Assembly: GCF_009795715.1 (NCBI RefSeq)
Contig: NZ_WTCR01000003.1
Coordinates: 310,001-374,000 of the forward strand
Direction: 5' to 3'
DNA length: 64,000 nucleotides
Origin: Labilibaculum euxinicum
GTDB taxonomy: Bacteria > Bacteroidota > Bacteroidia > Bacteroidales > Marinifilaceae
In this document: positions 1-8,562 of the stretch, in pieces
Position numbering within the stretch: the stretch's first letter is position 1
Layout of the letters: each line of letters begins with the position of its first letter
Translations under genes and position numbers: made by a program
Notes under the pieces: model-generated
Told to the model about the DNA's origin: nothing
Databases searched by the model: none
Seen by the model: the letters and a program-made list of their open reading frames with translations, nothing else

Positions 1-2
1 AA

Positions 3-1373
3 AAATTTAATCACATTGTTCTGGGTTTGGCTTTGCTAACAGGAATGTTGGCATCCTGCCAAAATAAGCCGGCTAAAAAAGCTGTTGCTGAAGAAGTAAA
101 AGTTGAAAAACCCCTTGCATGGACTCGTAATGCGAACATCTATGAAGTGAACATTCGTCAGTACACGCCTGAGGGAACGATCAATGCCTTTGTTGAACAC
201 ATGCCTCGTTTAAAGGAAATGGGTGTTGATATTCTTTGGGTAATGCCTGTTTTCCCTATCTCCGAAAAAAATCGTAAAGGAAGCATGGGCAGCTATTATG
301 CTGTATCAGATTACCGGGCAGTTAATCCTGAATTTGGAACTATGGATGATTTGAAAAACATGGTAAACAAAGCTCACGAAATGGGCATGCATGTTATTTT
401 AGACTGGGTTGCCAATCATACTGGCTGGGACAATATTCTAATGACTGAGCATCCTGATTTTTACACAAAAAATGAAGCAGGAGAAATAGTTATTCCGGAA
501 GGAACCGATTGGTCGGATACTGCAGACTTGAACTACGACAACAATGAACTGCGTGAGTACATGATCGGTTCATTAAAATATTGGATTGAGAATGCTGACG
601 TTGATGGATTCCGATGCGATGTAGCAGGAATGGTTCCTACTGATTTTTGGGAGAAAGCCCGTAAAGATTTAGATGCAGTTAAGCCTGTATTCATGTTGGC
701 CGAAGATGGCGGACCGGAATTGGTTCAAAATGCATTTGATATGTGTTATGGATGGGATTTTCATCATTTGATGAATGAGATTGCCAAAGGCGAGAAAAAT
801 GCCAACGATATTGAAGCATATTTCACCAAAATAGATACTGTTTTCCCGGCAGATTCTTACATCATGAATTTTATCACCAACCACGATGAAAACTCTTGGA
901 ACGGTACCGTTAAAGAAAGAATGGGCAATGCAGGAAATACTTTTGCAGTATTAACTTTCACCATGCCTGGAATGCCGTTGATTTACAGCGGACAGGAAGC
1001 AGGAATGGACAAGCGGTTGAAATTTTTCGAAAAAGATGATATCGATTGGAGCAACAAAAGCTTATTGCCATTCTATACACAATTACTTAGCCTGAAAAGC
1101 ACAAACAAAGCTCTTCAAAATGGAGTGAAAGGTGGTGAGATTGTTCGTATTCCTTCCGACAAGAACGAAGCTGTTTATGCATTTGCCCGCGAAGCAGAAG
1201 GCGATAAAGTACTGGTGGTATTGAATCTGACTGCCGACGCTCAGGAATTTACACTTGCGTCAGAAGTACTGGCAGGCGATTACAAAGACTACTTTAGCAA
1301 GGAAGAGGTGAAATTCTCAGCAAAAGAGAAAATGTCTCTTAAAGCTTGGGAATACAAAGTGTACGTAAAATAA
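3..1373 (+). CDS. GH13 alpha-amylase family lipoprotein (5' end cut by window)
   Basis: Glycoside hydrolase family 13 enzyme acting on alpha-1,4-glucans, probably at the cell surface or in the periplasm. The frame is open from base 3, so the start lies before the window; the TTG at 27 is not the start. A hydrophobic segment ending in the lipobox LASC shows a lipoprotein signal peptide. Counting from the codon at 27, the GH13 regions are DWVANH (126-131), GFRCDVA with nucleophile Asp198, the acid/base Glu226 in LAEDGG, and TNHDEN (284-289). A short beta-sandwich C-terminal domain follows. It is convergent with a LytTR regulator and lies 2.5 kb from a SusA-like enzyme, so it is inferred to be part of a starch-utilisation locus that extends left of the window. 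Exact specificity cannot be read from sequence. Confidence 0.93.
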   Translation, partial: KFNHIVLGLALLTGMLASCQNKPAKKAVAEEVKVEKPLAWTRNANIYEVNIRQYTPEGTINAFVEHMPRLKEMGVDILWVMPVFPISEKNRKGSMGSYYAVSDYRAVNPEFGTMDDLKNMVNKAHEMGMHVILDWVANHTGWDNILMTEHPDFYTKNEAGEIVIPEGTDWSDTADLNYDNNELREYMIGSLKYWIENADVDGFRCDVAGMVPTDFWEKARKDLDAVKPVFMLAEDGGPELVQNAFDMCYGWDFHHLMNEIAKGEKNANDIEAYFTKIDTVFPADSYIMNFITNHDENSWNGTVKERMGNAGNTFAVLTFTMPGMPLIYSGQEAGMDKRLKFFEKDDIDWSNKSLLPFYTQLLSLKSTNKALQNGVKGGEIVRIPSDKNEAVYAFAREAEGDKVLVVLNLTADAQEFTLASEVLAGDYKDYFSKEEVKFSAKEKMSLKAWEYKVYVK

Positions 1374-1415
1374 GCAAGACCGATTTCCGATGTTTCGGAA
1401 ACCAGATACCCCAGC

Positions 1416-1443
1416 GAAAAGCCGTTCATCTGAACGGCTTTTC
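1416..1443 (+). terminator. Hairpin terminator after the GH13 lipoprotein gene
   Basis: A 12-bp perfect stem (GAAAAGCCGTTC / GAACGGCTTTTC) with a 4-nt loop. The U-tract is short because it is part of the stem. A second smaller hairpin (TTTCCGA / TCGGAAA, 1384-1401) lies just before it. Confidence 0.75.
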
Positions 1444-1469
1444 CTATTTAGTGTGATTTTTAAGGCAAT

Positions 1470-1715
1470 TCAAAAATAAGTTTGGCGGATATCTGGCGCA
1501 AGCCAGGCAATCAAAAATAAGTTTGGTGGGTATCTGGCGCAATCCAGGCAGTCAAAAAATAGTTTGGTGATCATCTGGCACAAGCCAGTCAGTCAAAAAA
1601 AAGTTTGGCGGTCATCTGGCACAATCCAGGCAGTCAAAAAATAGTTTGGAGCTAGGCTGGCGCAATTTAGACGATCAAAAAAAAGTTTGGCGGTCGTCTG
1701 GCGCGGGCCAGGCAG
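1470..1715. repeat. Six tandem copies of a 41-bp repeat
   Basis: Six contiguous 41-bp units start at 1470, 1511, 1552, 1593, 1634 and 1675, each opening with TCAAAAA and containing AGTTTGG and CTGG...CCAG. There are no unique spacers, so this is not CRISPR. In units 1, 3 and 6 the core can fold as CTGGC-NNNN-GCCAG; in units 2 and 4 the arms are CTGG/CCAG; unit 5 is the most decayed. The array fills the gap between the GH13 gene and the LytTR regulator and ends 18 bp from the regulator stop codon. Confidence 0.95.
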
Positions 1716-1733
1716 TCAAAAATTGATACTGTC

Positions 1734-2459
1734 TCAGTTGATGCTGTTTTGGTTGAGTACATCCATAACCATGCTTTTGTAATTTCGGCCAATTGGGATG
1801 TATTTTTGTTCGACTTGAACAAGGCTTGAAGTGAAACTTTCAATTTTGTCGATCGCAATAATAAATGATCTGTGTATTCTTAGGAAATTTGTTTCGGGCA
1901 GCTTTTCCTCAATGTTACTAATGGTGTTAAGAGTAACAATTTCCTGTCCGTTTTCCTGATAAATACTTACATAGTTTCGCAGGCTTTCAATGTAAAGGAT
2001 TTCATTTAAGAAAACTTTTACCATTTTCTTTTCGGATTTCACGAATATAAATGCTTGATCGGTGTTGCTTTGTTCCTTTTTTTCGGGAATCTGATAATCG
2101 TGTTTTTTGAGCTTGAAATATCTGTTTACAGCTTTAATAAAGCGTTCGAAAGGAATTGGTTTGATTAAATAATCCAAGGCTTCCAGATCATAACTTTCCA
2201 AGGCATATTCTGAATAAGCAGTAGTGAAAATTACTGTTGGAGGATTGGAAATATTTCGCAGCAATTGAATTCCTGTTAATCCCGGCATTTGAATGTCCAG
2301 AAAAAGCAAATCAATTTTTTTGCTGTTTAAAACAGATAAAGCCTCAACTGCACTTTTGCATCTTCCTTCCAATTGCAAATAGTCTATTCTCTTGATATAT
2401 GCCTCCATTACATCCAAAGCAAGATCTTCATCATCAACTAGTAAACATTTTACTTTCAT
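1734..2459 (-). CDS. LytTR-type response regulator
   Basis: DNA-binding response regulator of the LytR/AlgR type. The receiver domain (residues 1-120) has the acidic pair Asp9/Asp10, phospho-acceptor Asp55 in LFLDIQMPG, Thr80 and Lys100. After a linker, a LytTR DNA-binding domain covers about 136-235 (KMVKVFLNEILYIES, then RIHRSFII). Length 241 is typical. The cognate histidine kinase lies just upstream on the same strand with about 110 bp between them. Its position between two GH13 genes suggests control of alpha-glucan use, but nothing in the sequence proves the target. Confidence 0.93.
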   Translation of the reverse strand: MKVKCLLVDDEDLALDVMEAYIKRIDYLQLEGRCKSAVEALSVLNSKKIDLLFLDIQMPGLTGIQLLRNISNPPTVIFTTAYSEYALESYDLEALDYLIKPIPFERFIKAVNRYFKLKKHDYQIPEKKEQSNTDQAFIFVKSEKKMVKVFLNEILYIESLRNYVSIYQENGQEIVTLNTISNIEEKLPETNFLRIHRSFIIAIDKIESFTSSLVQVEQKYIPIGRNYKSMVMDVLNQNSIN

Positions 2460-2567
2460 ATAATTATAATTTGTTTTTGATTTGCCATATGGTCCCGAAA
2501 GCTTTCGGGATTACCATGCTGAGACAATCATCTCTCTGTCTGTCAAAATCATTTTGGCATGGACGTT

Positions 2568-3632
2568 TCATAGCAATTGCAAATTTAAATGGACATTGTA
2601 CGATTCCCCGGTACGATTAATTTTAAGCTCATGCTTTTCAGGATAGATTAAAGATAATCTCCTTTTTACATTTTGCAAACCAATACCACCTACCACAGCA
2701 TCTTGATTGGAGCTTACTTTCGGAATGCTGTTTTCAATTTTCAGAACCAGTTTATTTGCCTTACTTCCAAGCTCGATGGTGATCCATGCATTTTTATCCA
2801 ATCCTTTGGTACTGTGTTTAAAGCTGTTCTCAATAAATGGCAGAATGATCATTGGAGCAATGTGATTGCTGTCCAAATTACCCCAAATATTCAAACTTAT
2901 ATCAATCCGATTTCCATATCTTATTTTTTCCAAGTCAATATAACTCTTGATGCTATCCACTTCTTTGCGTAAGTCTACCTGAGTAGAATTGGTTTCGTAA
3001 AGCATGTACCGCAGTAAATCCGATAGTTTAAGAATCACATCAAGTGATTGATCAGACTTTTTTAATATCAGTGAATACAAACTGTTTAGAGTATTGAAAA
3101 GAAAATGAGGTTGAACCTGATTTTTTAAAAAGATTAATTCAGCCTCTAACTTTTCTTTGGCCAGAATCTGTTCGTTCTGCTGAACTTTTGCTAAATATTC
3201 CATCAGTTTTACTGTCATGGGTAAGGCAAGTACAGCACCTAAATTAACAGCCCCCCGAACTATTTGAGTGAGAGAAAAGGTAGATTCTTTTTGCCATTCA
3301 GGAAAAAAGAAATCAACAATAATCAGGTTATCGGTTATGCGTTGAATAAAGGCGGCAAAACCGATTAGGATAAGGAAATAAAAAAGGAACTGCCAAATTT
3401 CCCCTTTGTATAAAAACCTTGGATACAAGTAGTAAATAACAGCATAAACCAAGAGTATTTTTACCGGTAGATTGATTAGTTCGACCTTTACTGTTTTGAT
3501 ATAATTTGCATCGAATGTGCCCCATGCGTAAGCAAAGAAAAGTACAAATATGATCCAGTAAGTAAGGTGCTGAACAAGTCTGTTATTTACGACTTTGGAA
3601 AGCCAGCTATTCTCAGGGGTGATGATCTGCAT
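2568..3632 (-). CDS. LytS/YpdA-type membrane sensor histidine kinase
   Basis: Sensor kinase partner of the adjacent LytTR regulator. Four membrane segments near the N-terminus are followed by a coiled linker and a His_kinase domain with the motif QPHFLFNTLN (phospho-acceptor His176) and a HATPase domain with ILPFIENSFKH and GGIGLQNVKRRL. The frame is open further upstream to an ATG at 3743, but that extension looks unlike the family, and a good promoter (3653-3682) lies inside it, so the ATG at 3632 is preferred (354 aa). There is no extracellular sensing domain of size, so it probably senses through the membrane part. Confidence 0.9.
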   Translation of the reverse strand: MQIITPENSWLSKVVNNRLVQHLTYWIIFVLFFAYAWGTFDANYIKTVKVELINLPVKILLVYAVIYYLYPRFLYKGEIWQFLFYFLILIGFAAFIQRITDNLIIVDFFFPEWQKESTFSLTQIVRGAVNLGAVLALPMTVKLMEYLAKVQQNEQILAKEKLEAELIFLKNQVQPHFLFNTLNSLYSLILKKSDQSLDVILKLSDLLRYMLYETNSTQVDLRKEVDSIKSYIDLEKIRYGNRIDISLNIWGNLDSNHIAPMIILPFIENSFKHSTKGLDKNAWITIELGSKANKLVLKIENSIPKVSSNQDAVVGGIGLQNVKRRLSLIYPEKHELKINRTGESYNVHLNLQLL

Positions 3633-3652
3633 TTTTGTAAAGATAAATATTC

Positions 3653-3682
3653 CGAAACTACATATGTAAGGCATTTTACAAA
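3653..3682 (-). promoter_or_regulatory. Candidate promoter of the histidine kinase/LytTR pair
   Basis: On the minus strand TTTG (3682-3679), 18 nt, then TAGTTTCG (3660-3653), close to the Bacteroidota consensus TTTG-N19-TAnnTTTG. Transcription would start near 3646, just before the ATG at 3632. Confidence 0.55.
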
Positions 3683-3753
3683 TATTCGCTGGATATAAAG
3701 GGAGTATTGGATATAAAACCTGCTTTTTATTACCAACTACCATTTTTATGGGA

Positions 3754-3765
3754 TGTTTGCAAACA
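3754..3765. promoter_or_regulatory. 12-bp palindrome upstream of the SusA-like gene
   Basis: Perfect palindrome TGTTTGCAAACA in the divergent region between the histidine kinase and the SusA-like gene. A weaker inverted repeat, TACTG-TTTG-CAGTA, lies at 3799-3812. Both are candidate operator sites; the binding protein is unknown. Confidence 0.4.
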
Positions 3766-3920
3766 AGAACATTGTACAGTAATCCGCAGGATTAGTTATA
3801 CTGTTTGCAGTATTTATTTGCATCTCATTCAGGGGATTGGTTACTTGAACTAAAATCATATGAAACGTTCATATATAAAGCTTTCTGGATCATATAACAA
3901 AAACTTAAAATTATAAACAG

Positions 3921-5771
3921 ATGAAAAGAATACTCATGATTTTTTTAACCGTATTGCTGATAGGAAGCAGTTCGGTATATGCAAAATACAAAATTGATCA
4001 TTTGGAGCCTGCGTTTTGGTGGACCGGCATGAAGAATACGAGCCTGCAACTGTTGATTCATGGCGAGAATATTGCCGATTTAAAACCTGAGGTAAATTAT
4101 GCCGGTGTCAGCATTATGAAGGTAAGCAGAGTGTCGAATGAAAACTATCTGTTTGTTGATTTAAAATTGAGTGAAATCACAAAAGCCGGAAGTTTTGATA
4201 TCCTTTTTAAAAAAGGAGCGAAAACCATCCTAAAATACAAGTATCAGTTGCTCGAACGAAAAGAAGGTTCTGCCGAACGTTTAAGCTACACTCCTGCGGA
4301 TGTGATGTACCTGATTACGCCGGATCGGTTTGCCAATGGCAATATGGCGAACGATAATGTAGAAGGATTACCTGAAGGTTTGGATCGTGAGCAAAAAGAT
4401 GGTCGTCACGGTGGAGATATTCAGGGAATTATTGATCATTTGGATTACATTTCCGATATGGGATTTACGTCCATTTGGTCGACTCCATTGCTGGAGAATA
4501 ATCAAACTTCTTATTCTTATCATGGTTATGCCATAACCAACTATTATCAAATTGACCCACGCTTTGGAACAAATGAGGATTACTGTAAATTTTCGAAACA
4601 GGCAAAGAAGAAAGGAATAGGAATCATCATGGATATTGTTTTGAACCATTGCGGTTCTGAACATTGGTGGATGAAGGATCTGCCTTCAACGGATTGGATC
4701 AATAACGAAGGGGAATTTACAAGTTGTACTCACAAGCGAACTACAGTTCAGGATCAATATGCATCGAAAGAGGATTTGAAACAGTTTTCTGATGGTTGGT
4801 TTGTAGAAAGCATGCCCGATTTGAATCAGCGCAACGAGTTCATGTCAAAATACTTGATTCAAAATACCATTTGGTGGATAGAATATGCCGACTTATATGG
4901 ACTCCGTGTAGATACTTATCCATATTCGGACTCTGAATTTTTGATTGAATGGACCCGTAGAATTTTGGAAGAATATCCAAACCTAAATATTGTTGGCGAG
5001 GAGTGGAGTACCAATCCAGCTGTTGTATCCTATTGGCAAAAGGGGAAAGAAAACAAAAATGGTTATGTTTCCAACCTGCCAAGTTTAATGGATTTCCCCT
5101 TGCAAAATGCAATGGTGGAAGGTTTAACTGAAGAAGATACCTGGGGGACAGGACTCATCAAATTGTACGAGATATTGGTGAATGATGTGCAATATCCAAA
5201 TCCAAATAATTTGGTCATCTTTCCTGATAACCATGATATGGCCCGAGTTTTTAATCAGTTGAATAAAGATTACGATTTGTATCGAATGGCAATGACTTAC
5301 GTTCTTACGATGAGAGGAATTCCTCAAATTTATTATGGTACAGAGGTTTTAGCAAACAGCGATGCTGGAGGTGATCATGGATTGCTGCGTATGGATTTCC
5401 CCGGAGGATGGGAAGGCGATGAAGTGAATGCTTTTACAGGAAAGGGCCTGAGCACACAAGAAAAAGAAGCTCAGGATTTTTTAAAGAAATTATTAAATTG
5501 GAGAAAGACCAGTACCGTTATTCATAAAGGAAAGTTGATGCATTATACCCCTGAACATGGAATATACAGCTACTTCCGGTATACCGATAAAGGAAAAGTA
5601 ATGGTGATTTTGAATAAGAATACTGAATCGGTTCACTTGCAAACAGAACGATATCATGAAATGCTGAATGGGAATGAGACAGCAAAAGATATTATCTCAG
5701 GCAAAATAGTTCAACTGAATCAGGGCATAGAAGTTCCGGCTCGATCGGCAATTATTTTGGAGATAAAGTAA
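3921..5771 (+). CDS. SusA-like neopullulanase/cyclomaltodextrinase (GH13)
   Basis: Exported GH13 enzyme that cleaves maltodextrins or cyclodextrins in the periplasm. Length 616 matches Bacteroides SusA-type enzymes. A signal peptide (residues 1-21, ending VYA) precedes an N-terminal beta-sandwich of the cyclomaltodextrinase type (about 22-115, WWTGMKN), the catalytic barrel and a C-terminal domain from about 530. Catalytic motifs are MDIVLNH (238-243), GLRVDTYPY with nucleophile Asp331, VGEEW with acid/base Glu360, and PDNHDM (436-440). It is divergent from the kinase/LytTR pair and has its own terminator. No susB, susC or susD is in the window. Confidence 0.93.
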   Translation: MKRILMIFLTVLLIGSSSVYAKYKIDHLEPAFWWTGMKNTSLQLLIHGENIADLKPEVNYAGVSIMKVSRVSNENYLFVDLKLSEITKAGSFDILFKKGAKTILKYKYQLLERKEGSAERLSYTPADVMYLITPDRFANGNMANDNVEGLPEGLDREQKDGRHGGDIQGIIDHLDYISDMGFTSIWSTPLLENNQTSYSYHGYAITNYYQIDPRFGTNEDYCKFSKQAKKKGIGIIMDIVLNHCGSEHWWMKDLPSTDWINNEGEFTSCTHKRTTVQDQYASKEDLKQFSDGWFVESMPDLNQRNEFMSKYLIQNTIWWIEYADLYGLRVDTYPYSDSEFLIEWTRRILEEYPNLNIVGEEWSTNPAVVSYWQKGKENKNGYVSNLPSLMDFPLQNAMVEGLTEEDTWGTGLIKLYEILVNDVQYPNPNNLVIFPDNHDMARVFNQLNKDYDLYRMAMTYVLTMRGIPQIYYGTEVLANSDAGGDHGLLRMDFPGGWEGDEVNAFTGKGLSTQEKEAQDFLKKLLNWRKTSTVIHKGKLMHYTPEHGIYSYFRYTDKGKVMVILNKNTESVHLQTERYHEMLNGNETAKDIISGKIVQLNQGIEVPARSAIILEIK

Positions 5772-5794
5772 GAGTAAATTAGAATTAGTTAATG

Positions 5795-5820
5795 GCCGCG
5801 GATAGTTTCCGTGGCTTTTT
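5795..5820 (+). terminator. Intrinsic terminator after the SusA-like gene
   Basis: 8-bp stem GCCGCGGA / TCCGTGGC with one G-U pair, 5-nt loop, then five T. Confidence 0.8.
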
Positions 5821-5841
5821 GGGCCGGTTGGTTTCGGGTTC

Positions 5842-6288
5842 CTAAATACCGGTTTTTATTGCGGTATAAAATAGGGTGTAGGCAAACGACCATGCAATTT
5901 GAGAGAGGAGTAAATACAGATAGCTGATTTTCCGATGCCCGTAATATTTGGTGTTTAAAAAAACACCAATAGGAATCGACAGAAGTACTGGGGTGAGGAT
6001 TGCAATACCTGCCAATCCGTAATTGTTCTTTAAAACGACTAAACGTCTGTTTCTTTTGGTGAATTTTTTTTGGATTTTCTTTTTTGATTTGAACAGATCT
6101 GACCCATATACATTAAATAGTTTGATTAAACCTTTCGAAACCAAAGTAGAGATCAGAATGCCAATGAATCCACCGATATTTGTGTACAAGATGGTTTCAT
6201 AAAACGACATCTGAAAAACATAGACCGCAACGGGAAAGGTTGCTGCAAATTTCCAGGTACTCGAAAGAATAATCAGGAGCGCTTTCAT
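5842..6288 (-). CDS. Uncharacterised polytopic membrane protein
   Basis: 148-aa protein with about four hydrophobic segments (residues 1-30, 32-55, 90-112 and 122-145) separated by a very basic cytoplasmic loop around 65-85 (SKKKIQKKFTKRNRR). The later part (YGLAGIAILTPVLLSIPIG) faintly recalls small multidrug-export-like proteins, but not strongly enough to assign. It converges on the SusA-like gene and is divergent from the acyltransferase gene, so it appears to stand alone. Function unknown. Confidence 0.75.
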   Translation of the reverse strand: MKALLIILSSTWKFAATFPVAVYVFQMSFYETILYTNIGGFIGILISTLVSKGLIKLFNVYGSDLFKSKKKIQKKFTKRNRRLVVLKNNYGLAGIAILTPVLLSIPIGVFLNTKYYGHRKISYLYLLLSQIAWSFAYTLFYTAIKTGI

Positions 6289-6545
6289 TGGAAGATAGGA
6301 ATAGTGAATCAGTTAGGAGCAAAGTATCTTAGTTTAAAGGTCAGAATAGAGAGTCGTAACTCCTACAGATACATGATCTCTCTATTTAAGCGGTATTTCA
6401 ATTTAGAGTTAATGAATTTGCCTGTGTGCTTGGATTGTTATGCTTTGAATATCCTGCAAGTTATGAAATTAGCCAATGAAAGCGTCTTTTTTTCCGTAAC
6501 TTACAGGGGATAAAGAAGGATTTTCGTTAAAAACTTACTGTTGTA

Positions 6546-7853
6546 ATGGATAAAAAAATAAGTTTTTGGGCACCTCTTGACAATGCAGCAAAAATATTTC
6601 CAGCCATACGCTCAAAAGAACATTCTACAGTTGCACGAATTACCGCAGTTCTTAACGAGCGGGTTGCCATTAAACACCTTTTTTCGGCGATTGAACTGGC
6701 CGAAAAAAGATTCCCTTATTTTAAAGTAAGTCTTCGGAAAGGATTTTTCTGGTATTACCTGGAGCAGATTGATGATCCCGTTAAAGTGACAGGAGATACT
6801 GGTCGGCTTTGTCAGGCATTCGACAGGAAGGATTCAAATAAGCTTCTCTTTCGTATTTTGGTTCGTAAGAATGAAATCAGTGTTGAGTTTTCCCATATTC
6901 TTACCGATGGAGCTGGCCTGCTGCAATTTCTTAAGGCAATTCTGATTTATTACTTTAATGAAAAAGGAATGATTCCTGAGGAGCAGATAGATCCGTTTTA
7001 TACAAGCAAAGCCAATCCCGAAGAATTCGAAGATGCTTACAACCGATACTTCAAAGAGAAAATACCACACGTAATCCGTCAGCAAAAAGCTTTTCATTTG
7101 CCTTTTGATTTGAATCCCAAACCCCGTTTTGATGTGCTTTTGGCAATGATTTCAACCAAAGAATTGAAGGAGAGAGCAAGCGAAAAATCGGTTAGTATTA
7201 CCATTTTTCTGGTGGCCGTTTATCTTTTGGTGCTTCAGGATATTTTTCATGAATGTAAGGTTAAAGGAAAAGGAGTTCGTCGTAAATTGGCCAGAATTCA
7301 GGTTCCGATCAATTTGCGGAACATCTATCCAACGAAAACCATGCGGAATTTTTCTCTTTTTGTTTTACCGGAACTGGACTTTAGATTGGGACTGTACTCC
7401 TTCGATGAAATAGTGAAGATCGTGCATCATAAAATGGAATTGGAGACTGATGAAAAGCTCATCAGTAAAATTATATCGCGTAACGTTGGCGGCGAACGAA
7501 ATGTTTTTGTGAGAAGTATCCCCATTCTGTTAAAGAGCCTTGTTTTGTATGCCAAGTATTATGCCGAAGGAGCCAATCAATTTAGTGGGGTGGTAACTAA
7601 TTTGGGAAATACGAAAGTACCCGATGCCATAGCCGATCAAATAAACTATTTTGTGATAACACCGCCGCCACCCAATAAAAAAGTGAAGATCAATTGCGGA
7701 GTGATTGGATACAAAGACAAACTGGTTTTGAGTTTTGGCAACATAAGCAATTCAAAGGAGTTTGAACGTCGGTTTCTGCGATTTCTTGTTGAGCAAAATG
7801 TGAAGGTTAAAATTTTAAATACATATCATGAACAGCGAGATGAATTACTGTAA
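6546..7853 (+). CDS. Condensation-domain-like acyltransferase
   Basis: 435-aa protein of the CoA-dependent acyltransferase/condensation superfamily (alcohol acetyltransferase, wax ester synthase and NRPS condensation fold). The key motif is SHILTDGAG near residue 118, the family H-x3-D-G active site, in which the His is the expected general base. The N-terminal part (WAPLDNAAKIFPAI) resembles alcohol O-acetyltransferase-like proteins. No carrier protein or NRPS module is nearby, so it probably transfers an acyl group from CoA to a small alcohol, lipid or glycan. It overlaps the next gene by 26 bp, which suggests translational coupling. Substrate unknown. Confidence 0.8.
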   Translation: MDKKISFWAPLDNAAKIFPAIRSKEHSTVARITAVLNERVAIKHLFSAIELAEKRFPYFKVSLRKGFFWYYLEQIDDPVKVTGDTGRLCQAFDRKDSNKLLFRILVRKNEISVEFSHILTDGAGLLQFLKAILIYYFNEKGMIPEEQIDPFYTSKANPEEFEDAYNRYFKEKIPHVIRQQKAFHLPFDLNPKPRFDVLLAMISTKELKERASEKSVSITIFLVAVYLLVLQDIFHECKVKGKGVRRKLARIQVPINLRNIYPTKTMRNFSLFVLPELDFRLGLYSFDEIVKIVHHKMELETDEKLISKIISRNVGGERNVFVRSIPILLKSLVLYAKYYAEGANQFSGVVTNLGNTKVPDAIADQINYFVITPPPPNKKVKINCGVIGYKDKLVLSFGNISNSKEFERRFLRFLVEQNVKVKILNTYHEQRDELL

Positions 7854-8562
7854 TAAATGTGGAGTTGAACTGGATGTCAATATGAATTTTTGTCCGTTGT
7901 GTGGTTTATCTATTGGAGAAAAATCGGGAGCAGACGAACTTTCCACATCCCAACAAAAGCTCGAAAAGGATAAGATCATTGATGATTTTGAAAAACTGAC
8001 CAAAGCGCAGAGGCGTAAATTATTTTGGGAATTATCAAACATCATTCTCTTCTCGGGCATCTTGGTTACGGTTACGCTGAATCTTTTTTTGAACAAAAGC
8101 ATTACCTGGTCAAGTTATAGTACTGTGGCCTCTTTGGCTGTACTTGCCAACATCAGTGTCTTTTCCTTTTGGCGGCATCGAATGCTGATAATAGTGCTTG
8201 GAAGTCTTGTTTCAACTTCGCTTCTTCTTATTTTATTGGATTTGTTTAGCACCAATGTTGGTTGGGGAATCAAACTGGGTATTCCCATTCTGTTGTCATT
8301 CTATATTTTGTTATTGCTTGTAATTTGGTTGATACGTATCTCAAAACAACGGGGTTTTAATATTTTGGCGATTATCTTTTTGGCAATTGGTCTCTTCTCA
8401 ATCTGTGTTGATGGTTTTGTTTCGCTCTATTTCGTTCATCAGTTTCAGATCAGATGGAGCATTATTGTGGTAACCTCAATGATTCCAATTTCAGCACTTC
8501 TCTTTTATGTTCATTATCGATTGAAAAAAGGAGTCGATTTAAGAAGATTCTTTCACATTTAA
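7828..8562 (+). CDS. Zinc-ribbon membrane protein (DUF6320-like)
   Basis: 244-aa protein. The first 25 residues form a zinc ribbon with two pairs (CNKCG and CPLCG), followed by a charged segment (about 30-65) and five or six membrane helices to residue 235. The ribbon should face the cytoplasm. The start overlaps the end of the acyltransferase gene; a second ATG at 7840 is possible. The tight overlap implies that the two products work together, perhaps with the membrane protein anchoring the acyltransferase or moving its product. The link to the DUF6320 family is from memory of similar ribbon-plus-helices proteins and is tentative. Confidence 0.8.
   Translation: MNSEMNYCNKCGVELDVNMNFCPLCGLSIGEKSGADELSTSQQKLEKDKIIDDFEKLTKAQRRKLFWELSNIILFSGILVTVTLNLFLNKSITWSSYSTVASLAVLANISVFSFWRHRMLIIVLGSLVSTSLLLILLDLFSTNVGWGIKLGIPILLSFYILLLLVIWLIRISKQRGFNILAIIFLAIGLFSICVDGFVSLYFVHQFQIRWSIIVVTSMIPISALLFYVHYRLKKGVDLRRFFHI

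Noticed and set aside
1470-1715. Possible CRISPR array
   Set aside because: Units are contiguous with no unique spacers and no cas genes are nearby.
2568-3743. Longer histidine kinase starting at 3743
   Set aside because: A promoter-like sequence lies within the extension and the added 37 residues do not look like the family.
6304-6513. 69-aa open frame upstream of the acyltransferase gene
   Set aside because: No start signal, no recognisable motif, composition like translated noncoding DNA; it fills a divergent promoter region.
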